Origin: Nocardioides conyzicola
GTDB lineage: Bacteria > Actinomycetota > Actinomycetes > Propionibacteriales > Nocardioidaceae
DNA length: 64,000 nt
Assembly: GCF_039543825.1 (NCBI RefSeq)
Contig: NZ_BAABKM010000002.1
Span: forward strand, 2,574,133-2,638,132
Direction: 5' to 3'
Positions within the stretch are counted from its first letter, which is position 1. Each line of letters starts with the position of its first letter. The position numbers and the translations under genes were made by a program. Shown piece by piece: positions 1 through 10,608 of the stretch. Under the pieces are notes generated by a model. The model ran no database searches. It was not told the origin of the DNA and saw only the letters and a list, made by a program, of their open reading frames with translations.

Positions 1-355
1 GGGGCAGCAGGGGAGTGGTGAGCGCGGCCCGGTCGCCGGGCGCGAGCGCCACCCGGTGCCGGTTGGGGGACGCGCCGGCGGTCGGCTGCCAGGCGTCGCG
101 GACGACACCCCGCAGCCGCCGGCGCGACCCGTTGGTCGCGACCAGCCTGGTCGCGGTCGGCTCCCCGAGCCGGACCGACCCGACGGGTGGGCGCTCCAGC
201 GAGAGCGAGGCCGGAGCGGGGGCGAGCAGCAGGTCGACGCCGACCAGCAGGAGGACCGCGAGCACCCACAGCCACACGGTGCTCATCTCCGGGCGCAGCA
301 GGACCGCCCCCACCCCGAGCAGGAGCAGCAGCGGTACGCGCCCGGAGATCGACAC
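1..355 (-). CDS. DUF58 domain-containing protein, N-terminal part (runs off window)
   Basis: A minus-strand frame opens with GTG at 355, only 6 bases after the stop of the MoxR gene, and stays open to the left edge, so only about 118 N-terminal residues are visible. Two hydrophobic segments (roughly residues 7-20 and 26-45) are followed by a soluble stretch containing VGSVRLGEPTATRL. This two-helix start followed by a beta-rich segment is typical of DUF58 proteins, which are normally encoded directly downstream of MoxR ATPases and contain a vWA-like fold. The function of the family is not firmly established; it is linked to envelope or protein-complex maturation. The DUF58 signature itself lies beyond the window, so the identification rests on topology and gene order. 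Confidence 0.7.
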   Translation of the reverse strand, partial: MSISGRVPLLLLLGVGAVLLRPEMSTVWLWVLAVLLLVGVDLLLAPAPASLSLERPPVGSVRLGEPTATRLVATNGSRRRLRGVVRDAWQPTAGASPNRHRVALAPGDRAALTTPLLP

Positions 356-361
356 CCTGAC

Positions 362-1335
<974 letters not shown>

Positions 1336-1339
<4 letters not shown>

Positions 1340-2475
1340 GGGCGACGTACCTCTCTGTCGAGCTCGGCCAGCTGGTCGGCCAGGGTGATCAGGTCGTGGT
1401 CGGTGGCGGGTGCCGGCGCGCGCGGACCGAGCAGGGCCTCGATCTCCGCGACGGGTCGGCCGGTGTGGCGGGCGACGTCCCGCACGAGGGTGTCCGGGTC
1501 GGGGCGGGAGCCGAGGCGCAGCCGCTCGGCGGCGCGCACCCGGGCGGCCGCGCGCAGCACGCCGGCGGCGTGGGTGCGGTCGCCCGCCTTGCGGTAGAGG
1601 CGCCCCCGGCTCCGCGTGGTCTCGATGGCCTTCACGGAGACCGGCAGGGGCTCGATCGCGAGCGCACCGAGACGACGGGCCCGCCAGACCAGCAGGGCGA
1701 TGGTCGCGAGCGCGACGAGCCAGAGCGACGGCCGCAGCCAGTCGGGCAGCAGCGTCGTGAGGCTGACCCCGTCGTCGGCGCGGAGGTCGTCGATCGACGG
1801 GACGTACCAGACCAGGCGGTCGGACTGTCCGAGGAGCCGGAGCGCGACCGCGGCGTTGTCGGCACGCAGCACCTGGTCGTTGCTCAGCGCCTCCCCGGCT
1901 CCGAACACCACCGTGCCGGGCCGGGGCTCGGCCAGCAGGGCGCCGTCGGAGGTCGAGAAGCAGCCGCCGTCGACGGGGTAGGCCAGCGCGTAGTCCACCG
2001 CGACCGAGAGCCCGGCGTACGTCGGGTCCGCGCAGCCGGCCGCCACGGCGTCGCCGACGTCGACACCCGTCGGGAGGGCGCTCAGGCCGAAGGCGTCGGT
2101 CGTGCCGGGCCCGGGCTCGACGAGCACCAGCCGCGCGCCGGCGGCGTCGTCGACGAGCCGGTCCGTGGTGCTCTGGCCGAGCAGCTCGGTCGACGTGACG
2201 ACGACCGTCGACCCGGCGCCCGTCTGGGCGTCGTGGAGGGCCGCGGCGGTCCGGACGATGTCGACGTCCACGCCCTGGTCCTCGAGCACCTGCGCGAGGG
2301 CGCGGGCGCCGTTGGGGTCGGCGTTGTCGGGGTCGAGGTCCGCGGACCGGCTCGCGCTCCCGCCTCCGACGAGCACCACGGTGAGCACCGCGAGGCCGAG
2401 GCCGAGGGCGATCAGCAGGGACGACCGGTTCAGCCGTCGCCCGGTCCCCGCGGGCGCCGCGGCGGTGGCGCTCAT
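1336..2475 (-). CDS. DUF4350 domain-containing membrane protein
   Basis: A 379-residue protein with one N-terminal transmembrane helix (about 19-37), an extracytoplasmic DUF4350 region (about 44-215; NPNGARAL-like motif DPNGARALAQVLEDQG near the start), a second helix near 248-268 and a cytoplasmic tail rich in Arg. DUF4350 proteins accompany MoxR and DUF58/DUF4129 genes in Actinobacteria; their biochemical role is unknown. The ATG at 2475 overlaps the stop of the DUF4129 gene (ATGA), and its own stop overlaps the MoxR start. The operon context is the strongest functional clue. Confidence 0.85.
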
Positions 2476-3071
2476 CGGCGGCCCGCCAGCGCGTCGTCGA
2501 GCGCCAGCACGTCGGCGGCCTGGTCGTGGCTGGCCGGGCGGTCGCCGTACCGGACGGCGTCGAAGAGGTCGGCGCTGCCGGTCACCCGGTCCCGCTTGTC
2601 GGGGTACGTCGTCGCCAGCGAGCCGGCGACCTCGTGCGCGGTGGCGCCGGGACGGTCATCGAGCCAGCCGCGCTCGACCTGGCGCACGGTCAGCGCCCGG
2701 AACCCGTCGACCAGGGCCTCGGCGTTGCGCCCCTCGGCGAGGGCGCGCTCGGCCGCCGCCCGCAGCTCGGCGGCGGTGACCGTGGTGTCCTCGAGCACCG
2801 GGCCCGCCCGACCGGCGACACGCGGCGCCCGCCGCGCGCGGAAGAGCAGCCAGGCGAGCGCGAACCCCAGGAGCAGGAAGGCGACGATCGCCGCGAACGT
2901 CGACAGTGGCGGCGCGGACCGTGCGCTGTCGACCAGCCCCCCGAGCACCCGGTCGATCCCGTCCATCAGCTGCTGGAAGACGTTGCGCTCGTGGTACTCC
3001 GGGCGCACCAGCTCTCGCTCGAGCAGCGAACGTGCCTCGCCGGAGGACGGGTCGAGGGGCGGGGTGGTCAC
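2472..3071 (-). CDS. DUF4129 domain-containing protein
   Basis: 199 residues from a GTG at 3071 that overlaps the stop of the upstream membrane-protein gene (GTGA). I prefer this start over a much longer upstream frame, because that frame is only the antisense shadow of the neighbouring gene. One transmembrane helix (about 58-77) is followed by a cytoplasmic DUF4129 domain containing ALVDGFRALTVRQVERGWLD and the pattern GATAHEVAGSL, typical of the family. These proteins are usually the membrane component encoded with MoxR and DUF58; the molecular function is unknown. Coupled at both ends to its neighbours by 4-base overlaps. Confidence 0.85.
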   Translation of the reverse strand: MTTPPLDPSSGEARSLLERELVRPEYHERNVFQQLMDGIDRVLGGLVDSARSAPPLSTFAAIVAFLLLGFALAWLLFRARRAPRVAGRAGPVLEDTTVTAAELRAAAERALAEGRNAEALVDGFRALTVRQVERGWLDDRPGATAHEVAGSLATTYPDKRDRVTGSADLFDAVRYGDRPASHDQAADVLALDDALAGRR

Positions 3072-4153
3072 GAGGTCGTGATCCCCGCCTGCGCCATCAG
3101 CTCGACGTCGTACGCCTCCTTGCGCATCCGCTGGTCGAGGTACTGCAGCGACGACACCGCGCTCGTGAACGGCGTGACGAACGCCGCCGCGAGCACCGAG
3201 CCGAGGGCGTTGGCGACCACGACCACGAGCACGGCGTACCGCGACGAGTCGAGGAAGGCGCCCGCGACGGCACCGACCAGCGTGAACGGCACCGTGAAGA
3301 TCTGGCTCGCCACCCCGGTGATGATCGACGTCAGCAGCGCGATCCCCAGGGTCCGCCAGAACTGACGGCGGGTCAGTCGGAAGGCCCGGCCCAGGGCGGC
3401 GAAGACGCCGATCCGCTCGATCATCATCGCCGGCACCGGCAGGTAGCAGACGCGGATCCAGAACCAGATCAGCAGGACGAGCCCGAGCGGGATGGTGCCG
3501 ACGAGGAAGAGCACCCACATCCACGTCGGGGCCAGCACCACCATCAGCACCACGATGCCGACGTACACGCCCAGGCCTACCGTCAGGATCAGGCCGATCA
3601 GGGCGCTGAGCCCGACCAGCCGCCACCGCCGGCCCCGCGTGGCGGCCCACGCCTCGCCGATCGAGAGGCGCCGACCGATCGCGGCCGCCGCGGCGACGTG
3701 CGCGATCATCCCGGTCACGAAGATCAGCCCGATGCTCTGGAGGATCCCGCCGAGGGCCAGCGAGCCGTACTGGACGGCGAGACCGAGCTCGTCGGCCGTC
3801 GTCACCTCGGTGCCGCCCTGGTCGATGGACACGTCGACGGCGGCAGCGAGGACCGCGGTCGCCAGCACGGGGATGGCCATTGCGACCGCGGCGACGATCA
3901 CGGCCGGTCCGACGGTCGCCTTCGGGTTGAAGCGGATGATCCGGAACGCCGCGTCGTAGATGTCACCCAGCCCGAGGGGTCGCAGCGGCATCGCGCCCGG
4001 CTTGTGGGCCGCACCGAGCATGCCCGGTGCCCACTGCGGGGGCGGGGGGCCGACGGGATGGCTCGGCCCGTACCCGGGCGGCGGACCCCAGCCCTGCGGG
4101 GGCGGCGGCGGCGGTGGTTCCCACCCGGGCGGAGGTGGCTGGCTGCCCGACAT
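3068..4153 (-). CDS. Proline-rich multi-pass membrane protein, first gene of the MoxR operon
   Basis: 361 residues from the ATG at 4153, which has an AGGA sequence seven bases upstream; a GTG two codons earlier sits too close to that site. The first 50 residues are Pro/Gly/Trp-rich with a PPPPPPPQGWGPPPG stretch, probably disordered and cytoplasmic. The rest holds about six hydrophobic segments, resembling actinobacterial membrane proteins related to the glycerophosphodiester phosphodiesterase membrane domain. No catalytic motif is visible. It is the most upstream gene of a five-gene operon with 4-base overlaps, so it probably works with the MoxR/DUF58 machinery. Confidence 0.75.
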   Translation of the reverse strand: MSGSQPPPPGWEPPPPPPPQGWGPPPGYGPSHPVGPPPPQWAPGMLGAAHKPGAMPLRPLGLGDIYDAAFRIIRFNPKATVGPAVIVAAVAMAIPVLATAVLAAAVDVSIDQGGTEVTTADELGLAVQYGSLALGGILQSIGLIFVTGMIAHVAAAAAIGRRLSIGEAWAATRGRRWRLVGLSALIGLILTVGLGVYVGIVVLMVVLAPTWMWVLFLVGTIPLGLVLLIWFWIRVCYLPVPAMMIERIGVFAALGRAFRLTRRQFWRTLGIALLTSIITGVASQIFTVPFTLVGAVAGAFLDSSRYAVLVVVVANALGSVLAAAFVTPFTSAVSSLQYLDQRMRKEAYDVELMAQAGITTS

Positions 4154-4177
4154 GGGCACATCCTGTCAGGGCCCGGC

Positions 4178-4681
4178 CTAGTGCCCGGTCTGCTGCGGTA
4201 CGGCGTGGCTCGGCAGCACGCACGCGGCGTCAAGGCCCAGCACGTGGTTGAGCCGGCCGAAGGCGAGCCAGGAGCCCAGGCACATCGAGATCTCGACGAT
4301 CTCGCGGTCGGTGTAGTGCGCCTTCATCCGGGTCCAGAACCCGTCGTCGAGACCGTGGTGGTCGAGCGCGTACCGCTCGGCGTACTCCGCCGCGAGCCGG
4401 GTGCGGTCGTCGAAGTCGGACGTGACCCGCCAGTCGGCCACCGCGTCGGCGAAGGTGGCCTCGACCGTGGCGCCGTCGCGCTCGGTGCGCCAGTCCTGGC
4501 AGAAGAGGCAGCCGTTGATCTGGGCGATGCGCAGGCGGGCGGCCTCGAACTCGCGCAGGCCGAGCGTCGTGTGCTCGTAGACCGCAGTGGCGAACTTCGA
4601 CGCCGCGACGCCGATGCCGGGCACCATCTCTCCCCACACGTAGTAGAGGGGGTCCTTGTCCTCGGGCAGGTCGATGATCAC
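4178..4681 (-). CDS. Carboxymuconolactone decarboxylase (AhpD-fold) family protein
   Basis: 167 residues starting at GTG 4681, preceded by a strong GGAAGGAG site and overlapping the stop of the upstream gene (GTGA). The AhpD-like helix contains the CLFC motif (Cys58 and Cys61), the redox pair of the family, followed by QDWRTE. Family members are peroxidase-supporting thiol proteins or decarboxylases. The substrate cannot be read from the sequence. Translational coupling to the DapB-like oxidoreductase suggests a joint small-molecule pathway rather than a stand-alone antioxidant role. Confidence 0.85.
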   Translation of the reverse strand: MIIDLPEDKDPLYYVWGEMVPGIGVAASKFATAVYEHTTLGLREFEAARLRIAQINGCLFCQDWRTERDGATVEATFADAVADWRVTSDFDDRTRLAAEYAERYALDHHGLDDGFWTRMKAHYTDREIVEISMCLGSWLAFGRLNHVLGLDAACVLPSHAVPQQTGH

Positions 4682-5811
4682 GCTGTGCTCCTTCCGATGC
4701 GCCCGCTCGCGGGCGCGAGAGGTACGTCGAGCCCGTCGTACAGGCCGGGCTCTGCCCTGGTCAGCCACGGGATGGCGTTGACCAGCCGATTGGCGGCGGT
4801 GGCGTTGCCGCCGGCGGCGCGGTTGCCGCCCTCGTCGGTGGCCTCGAGGCTCACCTCGATGCGGGGCCGCCCCTCGATGACGACGCGGTGCGCGCCGGCG
4901 CCCCCGTCGGCTGGCCGGGGCCAGTCGGGGGCACAGTCCGGACCGATGCGGGTCACGTGCTCGACGACGATGCGGGGCACGCCGTCGACGATGCCCTGCA
5001 CCTCGAACCGGAGCGCGCCCTGCGTGCCCGCCTCGAACAGGCCCATCGGGTTGGTGACGTCGGACTCGAGCGCGCGCCGTTGCAGCGTCTCGCGGATCTC
5101 GTCCAGCTCGACGCCGAGAGCGCGCGCGATCATCCGCACCTGACCACCCCAGACCATCGTCGGCACCCCGGTCGACACCATCGGCGGTTCGTAGTCCATC
5201 GGCTGGCCCATGCCGACCAGCAGGCGCACCGAGTCGGGCTGGTCGTACGTCGAGTAGTCGAAGATCTCCTGGCAGCGCACCTCGTCGACGGTGCCGGCCA
5301 GCGCGCTGACCAGCACGGGGAGCACGTCGTTGCCCCAGCCCGGGTCGACGCCGCTGGCGAAGAGGGCGCTCCCGCCCTCCTTCGCCGCCTCGCGCAGCGG
5401 GCCGCTCAGCTCGGGTGGCGCGCTGCGGTGGTCGTAGAGGGCGTACAGGGCGGGAGTCACGACGACCGCGCCCCCACGCAGGCACCGGGCCGCGTCCGCG
5501 GCCGCGTCGTCCGGCCGGATGTCGCCCGAGGCCATGTAGGCGACCGCACCCCCGCCACCGAGCGTCGCCAGCGCGGCGTCGACGTCGGTGGTCGCCGCGA
5601 CGCCGAGCGCCCGCTCCAGCCCGGCGAGGTCGCCCGCGTCCCGGCCGACCTTGGCGGGGGAGGAGACGACGACCGCGGTGAGCTCGAGCTCCGGGTGGGC
5701 GTCGACCGAACGGATCGCCGCGCGGCCCATGTTGCCGGTGCCCCAGACGACCACGGGTACGCTGCGAACGACCTCGGACGAGCCGAAGTAGAACGTGTTC
5801 TCGTGGCCCAT
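4678..5811 (-). CDS. DapB-like NAD(P)-binding oxidoreductase
   Basis: 377 residues from the ATG at 5811. An N-terminal Rossmann fold carries WGTGNMG near residues 23-29 and a DAHPELEL stretch after the second strand. The rest resembles actinobacterial proteins annotated as dihydrodipicolinate reductase-like or 2,4-diaminopentanoate dehydrogenase-like. It is longer than true DapB (about 250 residues), and the lysine-pathway context is absent, so I do not call it dapB. No clear ribosome-binding site precedes the ATG; a leaderless or internal GTG start remains possible. It is coupled to the AhpD-fold gene downstream. Confidence 0.75.
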   Translation of the reverse strand: MGHENTFYFGSSEVVRSVPVVVWGTGNMGRAAIRSVDAHPELELTAVVVSSPAKVGRDAGDLAGLERALGVAATTDVDAALATLGGGGAVAYMASGDIRPDDAAADAARCLRGGAVVVTPALYALYDHRSAPPELSGPLREAAKEGGSALFASGVDPGWGNDVLPVLVSALAGTVDEVRCQEIFDYSTYDQPDSVRLLVGMGQPMDYEPPMVSTGVPTMVWGGQVRMIARALGVELDEIRETLQRRALESDVTNPMGLFEAGTQGALRFEVQGIVDGVPRIVVEHVTRIGPDCAPDWPRPADGGAGAHRVVIEGRPRIEVSLEATDEGGNRAAGGNATAANRLVNAIPWLTRAEPGLYDGLDVPLAPASGRIGRSTA

Positions 5812-6195
5812 GCGGGGACGATAGCCCACGATCTCGGCCCCGTGGTGGTCGGATTTGTTGTCCCGCCCGATCTCTGTCAAGATAGTTCGGTTGCTTCGGT
5901 GGGTTGCCGGGGTGCACCGCACATCTTGACTTCTGAATCGCGTCTCTAGGACTTGTTCAGTGCTTGGCGTGTGTGGCCGCACCGAACCTGGAGACCCGAT
6001 CTGCCTGACGAACCGTCGGGCGCCACCAACACCAAGTGCGAGATCCCGGTCTCGTGTTGTGCCTCAACAGCGCGACACGCCCGACCGCGGGGGTCGGAGC
6101 AGGCGGGGTGGAGAGCAGCAGGGAAGGGCCGACTCAAGCCGGAGGACGCCTCGGAACACGCACGCGGTACAGATCGAGAAGGACGAGAGAGACCT
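5812..6195 (+). promoter_or_regulatory. Divergent intergenic region and long S10 operon leader
   Basis: 384 bases without a credible gene separate the minus-strand oxidoreductase from rpsJ. They hold the likely S10 promoter (listed separately) and a second possible -35, TTGACT at 5926-5931, whose -10 is weak. The leader to rpsJ would be about 300 bases, long enough for autogenous control. I could not identify a defined L4-binding structure by eye. Confidence 0.5.
5855..5884 (+). promoter_or_regulatory. Putative sigma-A promoter of the S10 operon
   Basis: TTGTTG at 5855-5860 and CAAGAT/AAGATA at 5878-5884 are separated by 17-18 bases, a plausible housekeeping promoter pointing toward rpsJ. 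It is the best pair I see in the divergent gap. Transcription would start near 5891. Confidence 0.4.
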
Positions 6196-6504
6196 ATGGC
6201 GGGACAGAAGATCCGCATCAGGCTCAAGGCCTATGACCACGAGGTGATCGACACCTCGGCGCGCAAGATCGTGGACACGGTCACCCGTACGGGTGCCAAG
6301 GTCGCCGGCCCGGTGCCGCTGCCGACCGAGAAGAACGTGTACTGCGTCATCCGCTCGCCCCACAAGTACAAGGACTCCCGCGAGCACTTTGAGATGCGCA
6401 CGCACAAGCGTCTCATCGACATCATCGACCCCACTCCCAAGACGGTTGACTCGCTGATGCGTCTCGACCTGCCTGCCGGTGTGGACATCGAGATCAAGCT
6501 CTGA
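6196..6504 (+). CDS. rpsJ: 30S ribosomal protein S10
   Basis: 102 residues, the normal length. The start [19 protein letters not shown] and the pattern [21 protein letters not shown] are diagnostic of S10, which sits in the head of the small subunit and, as NusE, also takes part in transcription antitermination. It opens the S10 operon here with a GAGAGAGACC purine-rich site before the ATG at 6196. Next gene rplC begins 10 bases after its stop. Confidence 0.99.
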   Translation: MAGQKIRIRLKAYDHEVIDTSARKIVDTVTRTGAKVAGPVPLPTEKNVYCVIRSPHKYKDSREHFEMRTHKRLIDIIDPTPKTVDSLMRLDLPAGVDIEIKL

Positions 6505-6514
6505 GGTCGAGGAC

Positions 6515-7174
6515 ATGACTTTCGAACGCAATGTGAAGGGGCTGCTGGGCACCAAGCTCGGCATGACCCAGGTCTGGGACGAGAACAACAAGGTCGTCCC
6601 CGTGACGGTCATCGACGCGGGCGCCAACGTGGTGACCCTGGTCCGCACCCCCACTGTCGACGGCTACAACGCCGTCCAGGTGGGCTACGGCGAGATCGAC
6701 GGCCGCAAGGTGAACAAGCCGCTCGCCGGCCAGTTCACCAAGGCGGGCACCACGCCCCGCCGCCACGTCGTGGAGATCCGCACCGCCCTCGCGACCGACT
6801 ACACGGTCGGCCAGGAGCTGCCCGTCGACACCTTCGCCGCTGGCGACGAGATCGACGTGACCGGCACCAGCAAGGGCAAGGGCTTCGCGGGCGTCATGAA
6901 GCTGCACGGCTTCCACGGCGTCGGCGCCTCCCACGGTGCTCACCGCAACCACCGCAAGCCCGGCTCGATCGGTGCCTGCGCGACTCCCGGTCGCGTGTTC
7001 AAGGGCACCCGGATGGCTGGCCGGATGGGTTCCGACACCGTCACGACCCAGAACATCACCGTCCACGCCGTCGACGTCGAGAAGGGCCTGATCCTGCTCA
7101 AGGGTGCCGTTCCCGGCCCCAAGGGTGGACTCGTGGTCCTCCGCACGGCCGCCAAGAAGCCTCAGGAGGTCTGA
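6515..7174 (+). CDS. rplC: 50S ribosomal protein L3
   Basis: 219 residues from ATG 6515, preceded by GAGGTCGAGGA. Characteristic L3 stretches are [14 protein letters not shown] at the start and [15 protein letters not shown] near residue 165-180, plus the long loop [22 protein letters not shown] that reaches toward the peptidyl transferase centre. An earlier in-frame start inside rpsJ is rejected because it lacks homology. Its last codons contain AGGAGG, which serves as the ribosome-binding site of rplD. Confidence 0.99.
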   Translation: MTFERNVKGLLGTKLGMTQVWDENNKVVPVTVIDAGANVVTLVRTPTVDGYNAVQVGYGEIDGRKVNKPLAGQFTKAGTTPRRHVVEIRTALATDYTVGQELPVDTFAAGDEIDVTGTSKGKGFAGVMKLHGFHGVGASHGAHRNHRKPGSIGACATPGRVFKGTRMAGRMGSDTVTTQNITVHAVDVEKGLILLKGAVPGPKGGLVVLRTAAKKPQEV

Positions 7175-7176
7175 GC

Positions 7177-7869
7177 ATGGCTACCACTGAGAAGCCCGCC
7201 GCCAAGAAGACGGCCGCGAAGAAGACCGCCGCGAAGAAGACCGCTGCCCCCAAGAAGGCCACGGTCGACCTTCCCGCCGAGATCTTCGACGTCGAGGTCA
7301 ACATCCCGCTGATCCACCAGGTCGTCGTGGCCCAGCAGGCCGCTGCTCGCCAGGGCACGCACTCGACCAAGCGTCGCGGCGAGGTCCGCGGCGGTGGCCG
7401 CAAGCCCTACAAGCAGAAGGGCACCGGTCGCGCCCGTCAGGGCTCGACCCGCGCGCCGCAGTTCGCCGGCGGTGGCGTCGTCCACGGTCCCAAGCCGCGC
7501 GACTACGACCAGCGGACCCCCAAGAAGATGAAGGCCGCCGCCCTGCGTGGCGCCCTGTCCGACCGGGCCCGCAACGACCGTCTGCACGTCGTCGACGCGC
7601 TGATCAGCGCCGAGGCGCCGTCGACCAAGGCCGCCCTGGCCGGTCTGGCGTCGCTCTCGGACCGCACCAGCTTCCTCGTCGTGCTCGAGCGCACCGACTC
7701 GGTCACCTGGCTGTCGCTGCGCAACGCGCCCCAGGTGCACATCGTGGCGGTCGACCAGCTCAACACGTACGACGTGCTGGCGTCCGACGACGTCGTCTTC
7801 ACCCAGGGCGCCTTCGACGCCTTCGTGAGCGGCGCCGCCCAGACCACCACCGAGGAGGTTGCTTCGTGA
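7177..7869 (+). CDS. rplD: 50S ribosomal protein L4 with Lys/Ala N-terminal extension
   Basis: 230 residues. The L4 core starts around residue 30 ([13 protein letters not shown]) and includes the long exit-tunnel loop with [27 protein letters not shown]. The first 25 residues are a repeat of KKTAA units (about four copies), absent from the classical L4 of E. coli and found in some actinobacteria. L4 lines the exit tunnel and in E. coli represses the S10 operon. The rplW start overlaps its stop (GTGA). Confidence 0.99.
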   Translation: MATTEKPAAKKTAAKKTAAKKTAAPKKATVDLPAEIFDVEVNIPLIHQVVVAQQAAARQGTHSTKRRGEVRGGGRKPYKQKGTGRARQGSTRAPQFAGGGVVHGPKPRDYDQRTPKKMKAAALRGALSDRARNDRLHVVDALISAEAPSTKAALAGLASLSDRTSFLVVLERTDSVTWLSLRNAPQVHIVAVDQLNTYDVLASDDVVFTQGAFDAFVSGAAQTTTEEVAS

Positions 7870-8171
7870 GCACCCTGCACAAGGACCCCCGCGACATCCT
7901 GCTCGCGCCGGTCGTGTCCGAGAAGAGCTACTCGCTCCTCGACGCGAACAAGTACACCTTCCTGGTGCACCCGGACGCGAACAAGACCGAGATCAAGATC
8001 GCGGTCGAGAAGGTGTTCAACGTCAAGGTCACGTCGGTCAACACGCTCAACCGCTCGGGCAAGACTCGTCGCACCCGCAACGGTCTGGGCAAGCGCAAGG
8101 ACACGAAGCGCGCGATCGTCAGCCTCGCCGAGGGCGACCGTATCGACATCTTCGGAGGCCCGGTCTCCTGA
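7866..8171 (+). CDS. rplW: 50S ribosomal protein L23
   Basis: 101 residues from GTG 7866, overlapping the rplD stop by 4 bases. Recognised by [17 protein letters not shown] at the start and [20 protein letters not shown] near the C-terminus. L23 sits beside the tunnel exit and is the docking site for trigger factor and SRP. Length matches the family; ends 28 bases before rplB. Confidence 0.99.
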   Translation: MSTLHKDPRDILLAPVVSEKSYSLLDANKYTFLVHPDANKTEIKIAVEKVFNVKVTSVNTLNRSGKTRRTRNGLGKRKDTKRAIVSLAEGDRIDIFGGPVS

Positions 8172-8199
8172 CCGGCGCGGACTAGAGGACTGAACACAC

Positions 8200-9036
8200 A
8201 TGGCTATCCGTAAGTACAAGCCGACCACCCCGGGCCGTCGCGGCTCGTCGGTCGCCGACTTTGCCGAGATCACCCGGACCACTCCGGAGAAGTCGCTGAC
8301 GCGACCGCTGCCCAAGAAGGGCGGCCGCAACAACCAGGGCCGGATCACCACCCGGCACCAGGGTGGCGGTCACAAGCGGGCCTACCGCATCATCGACTTC
8401 CGCCGCTACGACAAGGACGGCGTGCCGGCCAAGGTCGCGCACATCGAGTACGACCCGAACCGCACCGCGCGCATCGCGCTGCTGCACTACGCCGACGGCG
8501 AGAAGCGCTACATCATCGCGCCGAAGGACCTGACGCAGGGCACGCCGGTCGAGTCGGGTCCCAACGCCGACATCAAGCCGGGCAACAACCTGCCGCTGCG
8601 CAACATCCCCGTCGGTACGACGATCCACTGCGTGGAGCTGCGTCCCGGCGGCGGGGCTAAGATCGCCCGCTCCGCGGGCAACAGCGCCCAGCTGGTCGCC
8701 CGTGAGGGCTCCCGCGCCACGCTGCGTCTGCCCTCGGGCGAGATGCGGTTCGTGGACGTGCGTTGCCGCGCCACCGTTGGTGAGGTCGGCAACGCCGAGC
8801 AGTCCAACATCAACTGGGGCAAGGCCGGCCGCATGCGCTGGAAGGGCAAGCGCCCGACCGTCCGCGGTGTCGTCATGAACCCGGTCGACCACCCGCACGG
8901 TGGTGGCGAGGGCAAGACCTCCGGTGGCCGTCACCCGGTCTCCCCGTGGGGCAAGCCCGAGGGCCGTACGCGCAAGCGCAAGGCCTCCGACTCCCAGATC
9001 ATCCGTCGCCGCAAGTCCGGCAAGGGTAGGAAGTAA
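8200..9036 (+). CDS. rplB: 50S ribosomal protein L2
   Basis: 278 residues, the expected length. It begins [18 protein letters not shown] and contains the highly conserved C-terminal block [18 protein letters not shown] with the histidine important for peptidyl transferase assembly, ending in a basic tail. L2 binds 23S rRNA domain IV and bridges the subunits. The purine-rich TAGAGGA lies upstream of the ATG. Confidence 0.99.
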   Translation: MAIRKYKPTTPGRRGSSVADFAEITRTTPEKSLTRPLPKKGGRNNQGRITTRHQGGGHKRAYRIIDFRRYDKDGVPAKVAHIEYDPNRTARIALLHYADGEKRYIIAPKDLTQGTPVESGPNADIKPGNNLPLRNIPVGTTIHCVELRPGGGAKIARSAGNSAQLVAREGSRATLRLPSGEMRFVDVRCRATVGEVGNAEQSNINWGKAGRMRWKGKRPTVRGVVMNPVDHPHGGGEGKTSGGRHPVSPWGKPEGRTRKRKASDSQIIRRRKSGKGRK

Positions 9037-9041
9037 CTGAG

Positions 9042-9323
9042 ATGCCTCGCAGCCTGAAGAAGGGCCCCTTCATCGACGACCACCTTCAGAAGAAGGTGGA
9101 TGCCGAGAACGCGAAGGGCTCCCACAACGTCATCAAGACGTGGTCGCGCCGTTCCATGATCATCCCGGACATGATCGGCCACACGATCGCCGTCCACGAT
9201 GGTCGCAAGCACGTGCCGGTCTTCGTGACCGACGCGATGGTCGGCCACAAGCTCGGGGAGTTCGCTCCCACCCGCACCTACCGCGGGCACGTCAAGGAAG
9301 ACCGGAAGGGGCGTCGTCGATGA
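9042..9323 (+). CDS. rpsS: 30S ribosomal protein S19
   Basis: 93 residues, canonical. [19 protein letters not shown] at the start and [17 protein letters not shown] near the end are diagnostic. S19 forms a head complex with S13 near the A site. The start is 5 bases after rplB and its stop overlaps the rplV start (ATGA). Confidence 0.99.
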   Translation: MPRSLKKGPFIDDHLQKKVDAENAKGSHNVIKTWSRRSMIIPDMIGHTIAVHDGRKHVPVFVTDAMVGHKLGEFAPTRTYRGHVKEDRKGRRR

Positions 9324-9760
9324 GCACCACCGAGCGCCAGCGCACCAGCGCGCGCCGCGAGACGCTTCTCGGCGACCAGCCCGGAGCCTTCGCGAGCGCC
9401 CGCTTCGTGCGGATCACCCCGATGAAGGCCCGCCGTGTCGTCGACATGGTCCGCGGCATGTCCGTCGAGGAGGCTCGCCCGCTGCTCAAGTTCGCGCCGC
9501 AGGCCGCCGCCGAGACCGTCCTGAAGGTGCTGAACAGTGCCGTCGCGAACGCCGAGACCACTGAGGGTCTCAGCACCGGCGACCTGGTCATCTCCGTCGC
9601 GCAGGTCGACGAGGGCCCCACGATGAAGCGGTGGCGTCCGCGTGCGCAGGGTCGTGCGACCCGCATCAACAAGCGCACCAGCCACATCACGCTGGTCGTC
9701 CAGCCTGCAGAGGTCGCGGCCGCTGCCAAGGCGACCCCCAAGAAGAGGAAGAGTGCCTGA
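9320..9760 (+). CDS. rplV: 50S ribosomal protein L22
   Basis: 146 residues from ATG 9320 (ATGA overlap with rpsS). The L22 core is shown by [19 protein letters not shown] and the tunnel-loop and C-terminal patterns [22 protein letters not shown] 25-residue N-terminal extension and a Lys/Ala-rich tail are present, common in high-GC actinobacteria. L22 lines the exit tunnel at the constriction with L4. It overlaps rpsC by one base (TGATG). Confidence 0.99.
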   Translation: MSTTERQRTSARRETLLGDQPGAFASARFVRITPMKARRVVDMVRGMSVEEARPLLKFAPQAAAETVLKVLNSAVANAETTEGLSTGDLVISVAQVDEGPTMKRWRPRAQGRATRINKRTSHITLVVQPAEVAAAAKATPKKRKSA

Positions 9761-10605
9761 TGGGCCAGAAGATCAACCCGAACGGCTTCCGCTTGGGCAT
9801 CTCCACGGACCACAAGAGCCGTTGGTACGCCGACAAGCTGTACAAGGCGTACGTCGGCGAGGACGTCGCCATCCGCAAGCTGCTCTCCAAGGGCATGGAG
9901 CGGGCCGGCATCTCCAAGGTCGAGATCGAGCGCACCCGTGACCGCGTCCGTGTGGACATCCACACCGCGCGTCCCGGCATCGTCATCGGTCGCCGTGGCG
10001 CCGAGGCCGACCGCATCCGTGGCGAGCTCGAGAAGCTCACCGGCAAGCAGGTGCAGCTGAACATCCTCGAGGTCAAGAACCCCGAGATCGACGCGCAGCT
10101 GGTCGCCCAGGGTGTTGCCGAGCAGCTCACCGGTCGCGTGCAGTTCCGTCGCGCCATGCGCAAGGCCATGCAGACCTCGATGCGGTCCGGTGCCAAGGGC
10201 ATCCGGATCCAGTGCTCGGGCCGCCTCAACGGCGCCGAGATGTCTCGCACCGAGTTCTACCGCGAGGGTCGCGTCCCGCTGCACACGCTGCGGGCCGACA
10301 TCGACTACGGCTTCTACGAGGCCAAGACGACCTTCGGCCGCATCGGCGTGAAGGTCTGGATCTACAAGGGCGAGGTCGCCGGCACCCGTGCCGAGCGCCA
10401 GGCGCAGGCTGCTGCCCGCGCCGGTGTCCCCGGCCGTGGCGGTGCGCGTGATGGCGCCCGTGGTGGTGCGCGTGGCGCCGAGCGTCCGACCCGGGGCACC
10501 CGGGCCGACCGCCCGACGCGTGCGGACCGCGGCGACGCCGCTCCCGCTGCCGACGCTCCGGTCGAGGCCTCGGCTCCGGCCGCTGACGCTCCGAAGGAGG
10601 CCTGA
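9760..10605 (+). CDS. rpsC: 30S ribosomal protein S3 with long Arg/Gly and Ala/Pro C-terminal tail
   Basis: 281 residues. N-terminal [14 protein letters not shown], the KH domain with [16 protein letters not shown] and the C-terminal domain [19 protein letters not shown] identify S3, part of the mRNA entry helicase. After about residue 218 a low-complexity tail follows: Arg/Gly-rich units ([16 protein letters not shown]), two RADRPTR-type units, then an Ala/Pro/Asp stretch. E. coli S3 is 233 residues, so the tail is an extension of roughly 50-60 residues. Confidence 0.99.
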   Translation: MGQKINPNGFRLGISTDHKSRWYADKLYKAYVGEDVAIRKLLSKGMERAGISKVEIERTRDRVRVDIHTARPGIVIGRRGAEADRIRGELEKLTGKQVQLNILEVKNPEIDAQLVAQGVAEQLTGRVQFRRAMRKAMQTSMRSGAKGIRIQCSGRLNGAEMSRTEFYREGRVPLHTLRADIDYGFYEAKTTFGRIGVKVWIYKGEVAGTRAERQAQAAARAGVPGRGGARDGARGGARGAERPTRGTRADRPTRADRGDAAPAADAPVEASAPAADAPKEA

Positions 10606-10608
10606 GCC

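Noticed and set aside
2906..5143. 745-residue plus-strand open frame
   Set aside because: It is the antisense of the MoxR-operon and AhpD/oxidoreductase genes, rich in His/Arg/Gly as expected for high-GC shadows, and has no domain.
4678..5811. dapB
   Set aside because: Too long for DapB, and no lysine-pathway neighbours; only the Rossmann start is shared.
5926..5952. Second S10 promoter with TTGACT
   Set aside because: The -35 is good but no acceptable -10 lies at 16-18 bases; kept only as a possibility in the gap description.
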